This document shows positions 18,589 to 26,528 of a DNA stretch of 64,000 bases, one piece after another. Position numbers and translations under genes: made by a program. Numbering within the stretch: position 1 is the first letter of the stretch; the number at the start of each line of letters is the position of its first letter. The notes beneath the pieces are model-generated. The model ran no database searches, had not been told where the DNA came from, and saw only the letters and a program-made list of their open reading frames with translations. The stretch is from Rhabdothermincola sediminis (GTDB taxonomy: Bacteria > Actinomycetota > Acidimicrobiia > Acidimicrobiales > Acidimicrobilacustridaceae): assembly GCF_014805525.1 (NCBI RefSeq), contig NZ_JACFSZ010000008.1, positions 62,001-126,000 of the forward strand, given 5' to 3'.

Positions 18589-19026
18589 GTGCTGCGCATC
18601 CCGCTGCTCCGTCTCGACCCTGATCTCCCACTTCCCGCCTACGCCCGGCCGGGCGACGCCGGTCTCGACCTACTGGCTCGGCACGACGTGGTGATCCCCG
18701 CCGGGGGCGGGCGGGCGTTGGTGCCCTGCGGTGTGGCCATCGCCATCCCGGAAGGGTTCGCCGGTTTCGTCCAGCCCAGGAGCGGGCTCGCGCTCCACCA
18801 CGGGGTGACGTGCCTCAACTCGCCCGGCCTGATCGACAGCGGCTACCGGGGTGAGTTGAAGGTGCTGCTCGTGAACACCGATGCGGTGGCGGACTTCGAG
18901 GTGGTGCGCGGCGAGCGCATCGCCCAGCTCGTCATCCAGCCCGTGGAGCACGTGGTGCTCGACGTGGTCGAGGAGCTCGATGGCTCCCACCGGGGCGACG
19001 GCGGGTTCGGTCACACCGGGCGCTGA
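18589..19026 (+). CDS. dut: dUTP diphosphatase
   Basis: The 145-aa protein carries the five dUTPase motifs in order: PGDAGLDLLA (I), PRSGLALHHGV (II), GLIDSGYRGELKVLL (III), RGERIAQLVI (IV) and RGDGGFGHTGR (V). It hydrolyses dUTP to dUMP and PPi, protecting DNA from uracil, and works as a trimer. Length and motif spacing match the family. It starts with GTG 18589, 61 bases from the divergent exopolysaccharide operon. Confidence 0.97.
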   Translation: MLRIPLLRLDPDLPLPAYARPGDAGLDLLARHDVVIPAGGGRALVPCGVAIAIPEGFAGFVQPRSGLALHHGVTCLNSPGLIDSGYRGELKVLLVNTDAVADFEVVRGERIAQLVIQPVEHVVLDVVEELDGSHRGDGGFGHTGR

Positions 19027-19036
19027 ACCGGCACAG

Positions 19037-19059
19037 GACCGGATCGTGGTGGACCGGTC
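19037..19059. terminator. Hairpin between convergent dut and RsbW-like genes
   Basis: GACCGG (19037-19042) pairs with CCGGTC (19054-19059) in the 31-base gap between two convergent genes. The 6-bp stem partly covers the stop codon of the minus-strand gene. A shared terminator role is only inferred. Confidence 0.3.
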
Positions 19060-19444
19060 AGGTGGGCAGCGTCTTCACCAGGCGCACCCGCTCGCCCTGG
19101 TCGCCGATCTGGTACTCGTCGACGACCGGTCCCACGAGGTGCTCGAAGCGCGAACGCACCGCGTCGTCGAGCCGGTGACCGCTCGGGGCGGTGCTCGCCC
19201 CTGCGTCGATGGTGAGCCTGCCGGCTTGGATGTGGAAGGTGAGCGCGATGGTGTCCGCCGTGCCGGCGGCACGGAGGAGCAGGATCAGCGTCTCGTCGAC
19301 CGCGATCCGCAGGTCCTCGATCTCCGCCAGCCGCAGGCCGAGGCGAGCCGCGATCCCCGAGACAGCCACGCGTGCGACCCGGCTGTAGGCGGGCGTGGCC
19401 GGGATGACGAGTCGTACCTCGTCACCCACCAAGCGGGATCGCAC
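19058..19444 (-). CDS. RsbW/anti-sigma-like ATPase-fold protein with degenerate nucleotide site
   Basis: The 128-aa protein has the outline of a GHKL serine-kinase/anti-sigma factor: an N-terminal strand set (VRLVIPATPAYSRVARVAVSGIAARLGL), then the helix EIEDLRIAVDETLILLL that aligns with the N-box helix, then strands with LTIDAGAST where DxGxG is expected. The Asn four residues after the N-box Glu that coordinates Mg-ATP in RsbW is Leu here, and the G1 box is not intact. It may therefore bind a partner without kinase activity. GTG 19444 is preferred; longer frames run into the ligase gene. No sigma factor or antagonist lies nearby. Confidence 0.6.
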   Translation of the reverse strand: MRSRLVGDEVRLVIPATPAYSRVARVAVSGIAARLGLRLAEIEDLRIAVDETLILLLRAAGTADTIALTFHIQAGRLTIDAGASTAPSGHRLDDAVRSRFEHLVGPVVDEYQIGDQGERVRLVKTLPT

Positions 19445-19494
19445 GATGCCAGCATCGCACGTCTCCGCCCCCGGACCGGGTCGCGCCGTGCCGC

Positions 19495-20472
19495 TCACGC
19501 ACGCTCGCGCACCACCTGGCTCGCGTCCTTGTCGATCCGCTGGCCGAGGTACACCGGCTGGCGGAGGATCCCGTCGGAGGTCCATTCCCGGAAGGCGACC
19601 TCCACCACGAGGGTCGGCTCGGCCCACCGGGCGAGCTTGCGCACCGCCGCCGGCGGTGGCGGATCGAACGGGCAGCGGTCGGTCGAGCGGGCGTCGAGCA
19701 GGCGCCGCAGCTCATGCAGCTCGCGGTCGTCGAAGCCGGTGCCGACGCGGCCCGCGTACCGCAGCGACGGGCCATCGACGTAGCCGACGAGCAGGGCTCC
19801 GAAGCTCGCCGCTCGCGCGCCCTTGCCGGGCAGCCAACCGCCGACCACCAGCTCCTGCTGCTGGCGGACCTTCAGCTTCCGCCAGGCGCTGGAGCGGCGT
19901 CCCGGTTCGTAGTGGCTGCCGAGCCGCTTGGCGATCAGCCCCTCCAGGCCGCGGTCGCGCATGACCTCGAGCAACTCCCGGCCCCCACCGGTCCACGCGT
20001 CGGTGACCCGCCAGGCGGGGCCGGGGGCGATCAGGTCGCGCAGGATGGATCGGCGCTGCTCGTACGGCAGGGAGGTGAGGTCCCGACCGTCGAGCGCCAG
20101 CAGGTCGAACAACACGTACACCACAGGCTGGCGGGCGGCGGCTTCCTGCACCGAGGCGGGGCTGCGGGCCTGTATGCGTGGTTGCAGCCGACCGAAGTCC
20201 GGGATCCCGTGGCCGTCCAGGGCCACGATCTCGCCGTCGAGGACGGCCGTGTGGGGGGCGATGGCCGCGGCCAGGTCCTGTAGCTCCGGGAACCGATCGG
20301 TGGCGTCGAGCAGGTTCGCCGTGTGGAGTCGGAGCTCGCCGTGCTCGACCACGGCGATGGCGCGCATGCCGTCCCACTTGATCTCGTAGGACCACTGGTC
20401 ATCGTCATCCGGGACGGCGTCGACCAGCACGGCGCGCATCGGCGCGAGCCGCTGAGGAGTGGTGGTGCCCAC
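19495..20472 (-). CDS. ATP-dependent DNA ligase, LigD/LigC ligase-domain type
   Basis: The 325-aa protein has adenylation motif I YEIKWDGMRA with the nucleotidyl-acceptor Lys, motif III VLDGEIVAL, motif IV EGLIAKR and motif V WRKLKVR, then an OB-fold (ELVVGGWLPGKG) and motif VI-like end (FREWTSDGILRQP). This is the ligase domain found in LigD and the stand-alone LigC enzymes, which seal nicks and act in end joining or excision repair with Ku. Neither Ku nor the polymerase and phosphoesterase domains are encoded in the window. GTG 20472 is chosen because MRAVLV follows closely as in homologues; the longer frame lacks homology. It is divergent from an SDR gene by 51 bases. Confidence 0.92.
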   Translation of the reverse strand: MGTTTPQRLAPMRAVLVDAVPDDDDQWSYEIKWDGMRAIAVVEHGELRLHTANLLDATDRFPELQDLAAAIAPHTAVLDGEIVALDGHGIPDFGRLQPRIQARSPASVQEAAARQPVVYVLFDLLALDGRDLTSLPYEQRRSILRDLIAPGPAWRVTDAWTGGGRELLEVMRDRGLEGLIAKRLGSHYEPGRRSSAWRKLKVRQQQELVVGGWLPGKGARAASFGALLVGYVDGPSLRYAGRVGTGFDDRELHELRRLLDARSTDRCPFDPPPPAAVRKLARWAEPTLVVEVAFREWTSDGILRQPVYLGQRIDKDASQVVRERA

Positions 20473-20523
20473 GCGGACAGCGTAGGTTTCGCCGGGTTCG
20501 AGAGCGTCGAGGTGGCGGTGCGG

Positions 20524-21360
20524 ATGAGCACGTTGGCAGGGCAGGCAGCGCTGGTGACCGGTGGAGGCAGCGGCATTGGCTTGCAGTGCGCGCGGTACCT
20601 CCTGCGTGACGGCGCGACGGTCACCATCGCCGGTCGCACCGAGTCGAGGCTGCGCGAGGCCGCCGATCTGCTGCGGGAGGAGTTGGCAGGTGAGGGGTCG
20701 GTCCACTGGGTGGTGTGCGACGTCGCGGACGAAGATCAGGTGCGCGCCGCGGTCGAGACCGCCACGGCGCCGCTCGGTTCGCTCCACCTGGCCGTCGCCG
20801 CCGCCGGCCGGGGCGGGCTCGGGCCGCTCCTGGTCACCCCGCTCGAGGAGTGGGAGAGCATCCTCGCCACCAACACCACCGGGACCTTCCTCACCTTCAA
20901 GCACGCCGGCGCGGCCATCAGCGCCAGTGGCGGGGGTGCCATGGTCGCCATCTCGTCGATCGCGGGGGTGGCCACGCACCGGTTCATGGGCCCGTACTGC
21001 GTCAGCAAGGCGGCCATCGACATGCTGGTTCGGGTGGCCGCGGACGAGCTCGGGGTGGCCGGGGTGCGGGTGAACTCGGTGCAACCGGGCTTGGTCGACA
21101 CCGACCTGGTGTCACTCGTGATGGCCGACGAGCAGATCCGAGGCGACTACCTCGACCAGATGCCGGTGCGCCGAACCGGCACCGTCGACGACGTGGCGGC
21201 GCTGGTGCGCTTCCTGCTCGGGCCGGAGTCGAGTTGGATCACCGGCGCCACCATCAACGTGGACGGCGGCCACCACCTCCGCCGCGGCCCGAACTACGAG
21301 CCCGTGACCCGGGCGCTGTTCGGCGACGACGCCGTGGAAGGACGGGTTCCTCGCGGATGA
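20524..21360 (+). CDS. Short-chain dehydrogenase/reductase
   Basis: The 278-aa protein is a classical SDR with the cofactor loop GGGSGIG, the segment AVAAAGRGGLGPL in place of the usual NNAG, a catalytic Ser in VAISSIAGVA, and YCVSK as the YxxxK motif. It oxidises or reduces a hydroxyl/keto group with NAD(P)(H); the substrate cannot be told. The ATG at 20524 gives the normal N-terminus (LAGQAALVTG). NNAG being replaced by AAAG is a small deviation. Confidence 0.88.
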   Translation: MSTLAGQAALVTGGGSGIGLQCARYLLRDGATVTIAGRTESRLREAADLLREELAGEGSVHWVVCDVADEDQVRAAVETATAPLGSLHLAVAAAGRGGLGPLLVTPLEEWESILATNTTGTFLTFKHAGAAISASGGGAMVAISSIAGVATHRFMGPYCVSKAAIDMLVRVAADELGVAGVRVNSVQPGLVDTDLVSLVMADEQIRGDYLDQMPVRRTGTVDDVAALVRFLLGPESSWITGATINVDGGHHLRRGPNYEPVTRALFGDDAVEGRVPRG

Positions 21361-21385
21361 CCGTGGAGCCGACCGGGAAGCCCGC

Positions 21386-22237
21386 TCAGCTGGCGGGCGG
21401 CTCGGCCGGCCCCTCGTCGTGGAGGCCGTCGGGGCGGAGGACCAGCACCGGGCAGGGTGCGTGGCGCACCACGTCGGCGGCGACGCTGCCGATCGCCACC
21501 CGCGCCAGCCCCGTCGTGCCGTGCGTGGCCATGGCCACGATCGCGGCAGGGAGCCGGGCTGCGAAGTCGACGATCGCCGCCGCTGGATCGCGGTCGTAGA
21601 GGACCTCCCACCCCCCGACGGTCCCGTTCACGCCCAGCCCCCGGGCCAGCCGCTCCACGTGGGCGCTGTCGACGGTGTCCGGTACGGGCTCGCGGCCAGC
21701 GGCTCTCGCCGCGGCGTCCGGGTCGACCACGCTGGTCACCCAGGGTTCGAGCCCGAAGCGGCTCGCCCATTCCGCCGCGACGGGCAGGATGGACTCCGAG
21801 AAGGCGGACCCGTCCGTGCACACCAGGAGGCGCCCGCCTCGGAGCGTCGAGCTGCCCGTGGCCAGTTCCGGGCCCACCACCAGCACCGGTCCGGAGCCGA
21901 GACGCAAGACGTCCTCGGCGACCGAGCCGAGCAGGACCCGGCGCACCCCGCTGCTCCCGTGGCTGGTCAGGCAGATGAGCGCGCCGGGCTCCTCGGCCGC
22001 GTTGGCGATGCACTCCGCCACCCAATCGGATTCGATCACGTAGGGCGGGCGGCAGGGCACGTCCAGACGCGCCGCCCACCCTTCGAGGTAGCGATGGGCT
22101 TCCTCGGTCCCGCCAGCTCCGACGACGCGCATCAGCTGCAGCTCGGCGCCCGCGGCCCGGGCGACGGCGGATGCGGGGCGGAGGGCCCGCTCGGCGAGCT
22201 CGGATCCGTCGAGAGGCACCACCACCGTCCGGTACAT
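21386..22237 (-). CDS. Tandem universal stress protein (two UspA domains)
   Basis: The 283-aa protein consists of two UspA domains. Domain 1 starts TVVVPLDGSELAERAL and has the ATP motif SHGSSGVRRVLLGS; domain 2 starts LLVCTDGSAFSESIL and ends with THGTTGLARVAIGS. Tandem USPs of this layout are DosR-controlled in Mycobacterium (for example Rv1996, Rv2623), where they bind ATP and influence dormancy. A DosR-like box lies 53 bases upstream, in the region shared with the divergent FMN protein gene. Start ATG 22237. Function is inferred from family and context. Confidence 0.9.
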   Translation of the reverse strand: MYRTVVVPLDGSELAERALRPASAVARAAGAELQLMRVVGAGGTEEAHRYLEGWAARLDVPCRPPYVIESDWVAECIANAAEEPGALICLTSHGSSGVRRVLLGSVAEDVLRLGSGPVLVVGPELATGSSTLRGGRLLVCTDGSAFSESILPVAAEWASRFGLEPWVTSVVDPDAAARAAGREPVPDTVDSAHVERLARGLGVNGTVGGWEVLYDRDPAAAIVDFAARLPAAIVAMATHGTTGLARVAIGSVAADVVRHAPCPVLVLRPDGLHDEGPAEPPAS

Positions 22238-22289
22238 GCATCCTGAGCGTAGTGGGCGCAGCGCGCGGGTGGACCCGCCCTGCCGTGCG

Positions 22290-22303
22290 GGACGTTCGGC
22301 CCT
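22290..22303. promoter_or_regulatory. DosR-like operator between tandem-USP and FMN protein genes
   Basis: GGACGTTCGGCCCT matches the published DosR motif GGACTTNNGNCCCT at 11 of 12 defined positions. It sits in a divergent promoter, 53 bases upstream of the USP start and 35 bases upstream of the FMN protein start. The response regulator gene downstream keeps the DosR base-contacting residues. Binding is not shown. Confidence 0.6.
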
Positions 22304-22337
22304 ACCCGATGCTGAGGTGGGCCGCGCACCATCGTCG

Positions 22338-22808
22338 ATGGTGGAAGAAGACCGAAACGGCATGGAGATCCTCGACCGCGGGCACTGCCTCGGGCTGCTG
22401 CGCACCGTGCCGGTGGGTCGGGTCGGTCTGTCGATCAACGCGTTGCCGGTCGTGCTGCCGGTGAACTTCGCATACGACGCCGAGCGCGAGCGCATCATCA
22501 TCCGCACCTCGGAGGGGGGCAAGCTGCGGGCCGCGCTCCTGGGGGCCATCGTGGCGTTCGAGACCGACCAGATCGATCCGGTGAGCCACACGGGCTGGTC
22601 GGTCCTGGTGCGGGGCCAGTCGTCGCTGGTCACCGACCCACACGACCTCGAGCGGCTCCGCCGGCTCCCCCTTCGGCCGTGGGCGAACGAGCAGACCGAC
22701 CACTGGGTGGCGATCAGCACCGACCTGGTCACCGGCCGCCGCATCGGCGGGTGGTACGGCGAAGGGGCGCTCGAGCGCCACCACCTGGGTCCCGACGGGA
22801 GTGGCTGA
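22338..22808 (+). CDS. Pyridoxamine 5'-phosphate oxidase-like FMN split-barrel protein
   Basis: The 156-aa protein begins EILDRGHCLGLLRTVPVGRV, the signature of the Pyridox_ox_2 family, followed by the barrel strands LPVVLPVNFAY and TGWSVLVRGQSS. Members bind flavin and may act as reductases or flavin stores. It is a paralogue of 27939-28379 (both share the DR-x-x-CLxLL start and the LPLRPW segment). Start ATG 22338 has no clear ribosome-binding site; ATG 22362, preceded by GGAAGAAG, is an alternative. It is 59 bases ahead of the response regulator gene, so they may be co-transcribed from the DosR-like box. Rv0080 of M. tuberculosis is a DosR-regulated relative. Confidence 0.8.
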   Translation: MVEEDRNGMEILDRGHCLGLLRTVPVGRVGLSINALPVVLPVNFAYDAERERIIIRTSEGGKLRAALLGAIVAFETDQIDPVSHTGWSVLVRGQSSLVTDPHDLERLRRLPLRPWANEQTDHWVAISTDLVTGRRIGGWYGEGALERHHLGPDGSG

Positions 22809-22867
22809 CCCGCTCCCCGATCGGGAGCTCGCCCACGATCGGAGTCGGCATCGGGCACAATGTCGGG

Positions 22868-23527
22868 GTGCCGATCCGGGTGTTCCTGCTCGATGACCAC
22901 GAGGTGGTGCGCCGCGGGCTTCGAGAGCTGCTCGAAGGCGCCGGCGACATGGAGGTGATCGGCGAGGCGAGCACCGCGGAGGAGGCACTGCGGCGCATTC
23001 CCGCCACGAACCCGGACGTGGCCGTGCTCGACGTGCGGCTGCCGGACGGCGATGGGGTGGAGGTCTGCCGCGAGGTGCGGTCCAAGATGCCGCAGCTCCA
23101 CTGCCTGATGCTGACCTCTTACGCGGACGACGAGGCGTTGTTCGACGCGATCATGGCCGGCGCGGCCGGTTACGTCCTCAAGCAGATCCGCGCCTCTGAG
23201 CTCGTCGACGCTGTGCGAGCGGTGGCTTCGGGCCAGTCGTTGCTCGATCCCTCGGTGACGGCGAGGGTGCTCGACCGGCTGCGCAACGGCTCCGTGGGTG
23301 ACGAGCGGGTCGAGGCGCTGACCGACCAGGAGCGACGCATCCTCGATCTGCTCGCCGAGGGACTCACCAACCGCGAGATCGCCGATCGGATGTACCTCGC
23401 GGAGAAGACGGTCAAGAACTACGTGTCGAACCTGTTGTCGAAGATGGGCATGCAGCGGCGGACCGAAGCCGCGGTCTACGCGGCTCGCCTGGCGGAACGG
23501 CAGCGCAAGGGATCCGCGCGGCGCTGA
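22868..23527 (+). CDS. DevR/DosR-like NarL-family response regulator
   Basis: The 219-aa protein has a receiver domain (residues 3-120; acidic Asp9/Asp10, phosphoacceptor Asp55 in LDVRLPDGDG, Thr83, Lys105) and a LuxR-type HTH (residues 150-210). Residues FLLDDHEVVRRGL, PDVAVLDVRLPDG and ADRMYLAEKTVKNYVS run almost identically to M. tuberculosis DevR. Lys180, Lys183 and Asn184 correspond to the DosR residues that contact the operator. Hypoxia, NO or CO signals would come from a DosS-like heme kinase, which is not in the window. GTG 22868 matches DevR length. It lies amid genes of DosR-regulon type, supporting a similar role here. Confidence 0.9.
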   Translation: MPIRVFLLDDHEVVRRGLRELLEGAGDMEVIGEASTAEEALRRIPATNPDVAVLDVRLPDGDGVEVCREVRSKMPQLHCLMLTSYADDEALFDAIMAGAAGYVLKQIRASELVDAVRAVASGQSLLDPSVTARVLDRLRNGSVGDERVEALTDQERRILDLLAEGLTNREIADRMYLAEKTVKNYVSNLLSKMGMQRRTEAAVYAARLAERQRKGSARR

Positions 23528-23560
23528 CCGGCGATCGGGTGCGCCTGCTGGATGAGCGGG

Positions 23561-25930
23561 TCAGCGAGCGGCCATCTCGAGGTTGATGGACGTGTTCCGA
23601 TCGACCCAGCCAGCCAGTCGCCAGCCCAGTTCCAGCAACCCGCAGGCTGCTGCCCCCACCGCGACCGCGACCAGCAACGCATCGGCCGGCGGGAGCGGCA
23701 ACTCGAAGTAGGCCCGTAGCCGGGGTAGCGCGAGGGTGAGGAAGAACGCTCCTGCCATCGATCCCACCAGCGCGGCGCGCCAGCCGTTGAAGGGCCTGGC
23801 CAGGATGGCGAGCACCCAGATGGCCACCATGAACAGCACGATGACCGCGACGGTGCGAGCGACCTCGACGTCGAGGTCCTCGACCTCGCGAGCGATCTGG
23901 TAGGCGGTGAGCGTGGCGGTCGCGGCGACCAACCCGGCGGGGGCGGCGAAGCGCAGTACTCGGGCGAGGAAGTTCGGCCGGGCCCGCCGGGCATTCGGTG
24001 CCAGCGCGAGGAAGAAACCCGGGATGCCGATGGTGAGGCTGGAGATGATCGTGAAGTGCCTGGGGATGAACGGGAACGGCAGTCCCGCGACGCCGACCGC
24101 GAGCGCGAGCAGCATGGCGTAGAAGGTCTTGGTGAGGAAGAGGTTGGCCACCCGCTCCACGTTGGCGATCACCCGGCGTCCCTCGGCCACGACCGAGGGG
24201 AACAAGGCGAAGTCGTTGCCGAGCAGCACGAACCTGGCGACGGCACGAGCAGCCTGGCTGCCGGTGCCCATCGCGACACCGATGTCGGCGTCCTTCAGTG
24301 CCAGGGTGTCGTTGACACCATCGCCGGTCATCGCCACGGTGTGCCCCGTCGACTGCAGCGCGTGGACCATCGAGCGCTTCTGTTGCGGGGTGACCCGGCC
24401 GAAGACCGCGTGGTCCTCCATCACCCGAGCGAGCTCGGTGGGGTCCTCGGGGAGCTGGCGGGCGTCGAAGGCGTGAGCCGCGCCGGCCACGCCCGCCCGC
24501 TGGGCGACCGCGGCGACGGTGACCGGGTTGTCCCCGGAGATCACCTTCACCGTGACCTGCTGGGCCTCGAAGTAGCGGATCATGCCGGGCGCGGCGTCCC
24601 GGAGCTTCTCTTCCAGCACGACGAGCGCCACCGGCACCAGCCCGTCAGGGAGCTCCTCGCCGCGCAGGCCGGCGGGCGAGCGGGCGAGCATGAGCACCCG
24701 GCGTCCTCGCTCGGTGTAGGAGCGGAGCCGCTCGGAGGCGTCACCCGACGGCGCGGCGTTGGTGAGCAGGATGTCGGGGGCTCCGAGGAACCAGCCGCCG
24801 TGGCCCTCGAAGTCCGCGGCGCTCCACTTGCGGGCGGAGGAGAACGGCACCGAGCTGCTGAGCGTCCAGCCGGGAGGGGTGGCGTACTGCGACCGGATCG
24901 CGAGCAGGCTGGGGTTCGGGTGCTCGTCTGCTGCCGCGAGCGCTGCCAGGGCGGCTGCGGCGTCGGGGTCGCCACCGTCGAGGTGCTCGACGGTGGCGAG
25001 CACCAGCTCGCCTTCGGTGAGGGTGCCGGTCTTGTCGAGACAGATGACGTCGACCCGTGCCAGCCCTTCGATGGCGGCCAGTTCCTGGGTCAGCACCTGC
25101 TGGCGGGCCAGCCGGGTGGCGCCGACCGCGAACGCGATGCTGGTCAGCAACACGAGGCCCTCGGGCACCATGGCCACCAGACCGGCGACCGAGCCCTGCA
25201 CCGCGGAGATGAAGCCCTCGTCGGCACGGATCTGCGCGGTCACCAGCAACACCGCCGTGGGCGCCATGAGCCAGCCGACGAAGGAGATGATCCGGTTGAT
25301 GCCCTCGCGCAGCTCCGAGCGCACGAGGGAGAAGCGGCGGGCTTCGCTGCTCAGCCGGAAGGCGTAGGCGTCGGATCCGACGCCGGTCGCCCTGATGCGG
25401 CCGCCACCGGCGACCACGAAGCTGCCGGAGAGCACGCGGTCGCCGGGTGCTTTGTCCACCGGGTCCGCTTCGCCAGTGAGCAGGGACTCGTCGACCTCCA
25501 GGCCCGCGGTGTCGATGACCGTGCCGTCCACGGTGATCTGGTCGCCGAGACTCAGCACGATCACGTCGTCGAGGACCAGCTCGCGGGTCGAGACCTCCAC
25601 CGGGGCGCCGTCGCGAAGCACGGTCACCCGGGGCTGGTTGAGCAGCGCGAGCCGGTCGAGCGCCCGCTTGGAACGGGTCTCCTGGATGATGCCGATGAGA
25701 GCGTTGGCGACGAGGACGATGCCGAACAGAGCATCGCGGTACTCGCGTACCGCGAGGATCACGAGGAGCAGGCTGCCGAGCAGGAAGTTGAAGGGCGTGA
25801 AAACGTTCGCCCGGATGATTTGGCCGACGGTGCGGCTCGTGGGGTCCGGAACGTCGTTCGTGAGCCCCTCGGCGCGGCGCTGCTCGACGTCGGCGGTGGT
25901 GAGCCCGGCGGTCCGCTCGGGCTCGGCCAT
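23561..25930 (-). CDS. P-type cation-transporting ATPase, CtpE-like
   Basis: The 789-aa protein has the P-type ATPase order: actuator loop with LLTGEADPV, the membrane motif MVPEGLVLLT, phosphorylation site CLDKTGTLTEGE, nucleotide-binding region, hinge VKVISGDNP and MTGDGVNDTLALKDADIGVAMG, with about ten membrane helices. The N-terminal pattern (GLTNDVPDPTSRTVGQIIRANVFTPFN) and VPEGLVLLTSIAFAVG fit the mycobacterial CtpE group, which imports Ca2+; no heavy-metal CPC motif is present. ATG 25930 follows GGTGGAGGTC. It is the last gene of a minus-strand run with a USP and a hibernation factor. A DosR-regulated P-type ATPase (CtpF) exists in mycobacteria, so the association recurs with a different subtype. 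Confidence 0.88.
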   Translation of the reverse strand: MAEPERTAGLTTADVEQRRAEGLTNDVPDPTSRTVGQIIRANVFTPFNFLLGSLLLVILAVREYRDALFGIVLVANALIGIIQETRSKRALDRLALLNQPRVTVLRDGAPVEVSTRELVLDDVIVLSLGDQITVDGTVIDTAGLEVDESLLTGEADPVDKAPGDRVLSGSFVVAGGGRIRATGVGSDAYAFRLSSEARRFSLVRSELREGINRIISFVGWLMAPTAVLLVTAQIRADEGFISAVQGSVAGLVAMVPEGLVLLTSIAFAVGATRLARQQVLTQELAAIEGLARVDVICLDKTGTLTEGELVLATVEHLDGGDPDAAAALAALAAADEHPNPSLLAIRSQYATPPGWTLSSSVPFSSARKWSAADFEGHGGWFLGAPDILLTNAAPSGDASERLRSYTERGRRVLMLARSPAGLRGEELPDGLVPVALVVLEEKLRDAAPGMIRYFEAQQVTVKVISGDNPVTVAAVAQRAGVAGAAHAFDARQLPEDPTELARVMEDHAVFGRVTPQQKRSMVHALQSTGHTVAMTGDGVNDTLALKDADIGVAMGTGSQAARAVARFVLLGNDFALFPSVVAEGRRVIANVERVANLFLTKTFYAMLLALAVGVAGLPFPFIPRHFTIISSLTIGIPGFFLALAPNARRARPNFLARVLRFAAPAGLVAATATLTAYQIAREVEDLDVEVARTVAVIVLFMVAIWVLAILARPFNGWRAALVGSMAGAFFLTLALPRLRAYFELPLPPADALLVAVAVGAAACGLLELGWRLAGWVDRNTSINLEMAAR

Positions 25931-26002
25931 GACCTCCACCGCTCTTGTCTATCGCAGGTCCCGCCGGTGGCCGGAGCCGTCGGGTGGGCGCCGGTCGCGA
26001 CG

Positions 26003-26500
26003 TCAGTCGCCCGGCCCTCCCGGCGGCCTCGGCACGACCACGACCGGACAGATCGCGTGGGTGACGCACGCCTGGCTGACCGAACCGAGCAAGAGCCCGG
26101 TGAACCCGCCGTGGCCACGTGAGCCCACCACCAGCAGGTCGGCGTCCTTCGAAGCGTCGAGCAATGCGGCTGCGGCCGGGCCTTGTGCGACCACCGGGAC
26201 CACCTCGAGCTCGGGGTCCGCGGCCAGGCCCTCGTCACGGATGAGCTGCTCCAAGCCCTGGCGGGCCTCGCTGGCCATCTCGTCGACCGGCGGCAGCACG
26301 CCGAACGCCGGCATGGTCGTGAGGACCGGGTACTGCCAGGCGACGACGACCTCCAGCCGGGCACCGCGCAGCCGAGCCTCCTGAGCGGCGAAGGCGAGTG
26401 CGGCCCGGGATCCCTCGGAACCGTCGACACCCACCACGACGCGCGGCTTGGTGGTTTGTGCTGGCGCGCCGGCCGGGGCGTCGGTGGTCTCGGTCGTCAT
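26003..26500 (-). CDS. Universal stress protein, single UspA domain
   Basis: The 165-aa protein has an N-terminal extension of about 20 residues rich in T/A, then RVVVGVDGSEGSRAAL and the ATP-binding motif GSRGHGGFTGLLLGS near the C-terminus. It is predicted to bind ATP. It lies 28 bases after the hibernation factor gene and 72 bases before the ATPase gene on the same strand. ATG 26500 is used because it follows a CAGGTGATC ribosome-binding stretch. Confidence 0.9.
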   Translation of the reverse strand: MTTETTDAPAGAPAQTTKPRVVVGVDGSEGSRAALAFAAQEARLRGARLEVVVAWQYPVLTTMPAFGVLPPVDEMASEARQGLEQLIRDEGLAADPELEVVPVVAQGPAAAALLDASKDADLLVVGSRGHGGFTGLLLGSVSQACVTHAICPVVVVPRPPGGPGD

Positions 26501-26528
26501 GGTGATCACCTGGGGGTCGTCTCGATGT

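Noticed and set aside
23561-25930. Heavy-metal (copper) exporting P1B ATPase
   Set aside because: No CPC or similar membrane metal motif and no N-terminal metal-binding domain; the MVPEGL motif and N-terminus fit the CtpE group.
24056-26122. Long plus-strand open frame (688 codons) opposite the P-type ATPase and USP genes
   Set aside because: The opposite strand encodes proteins with complete motifs; this translation is low-complexity and lacks homology.
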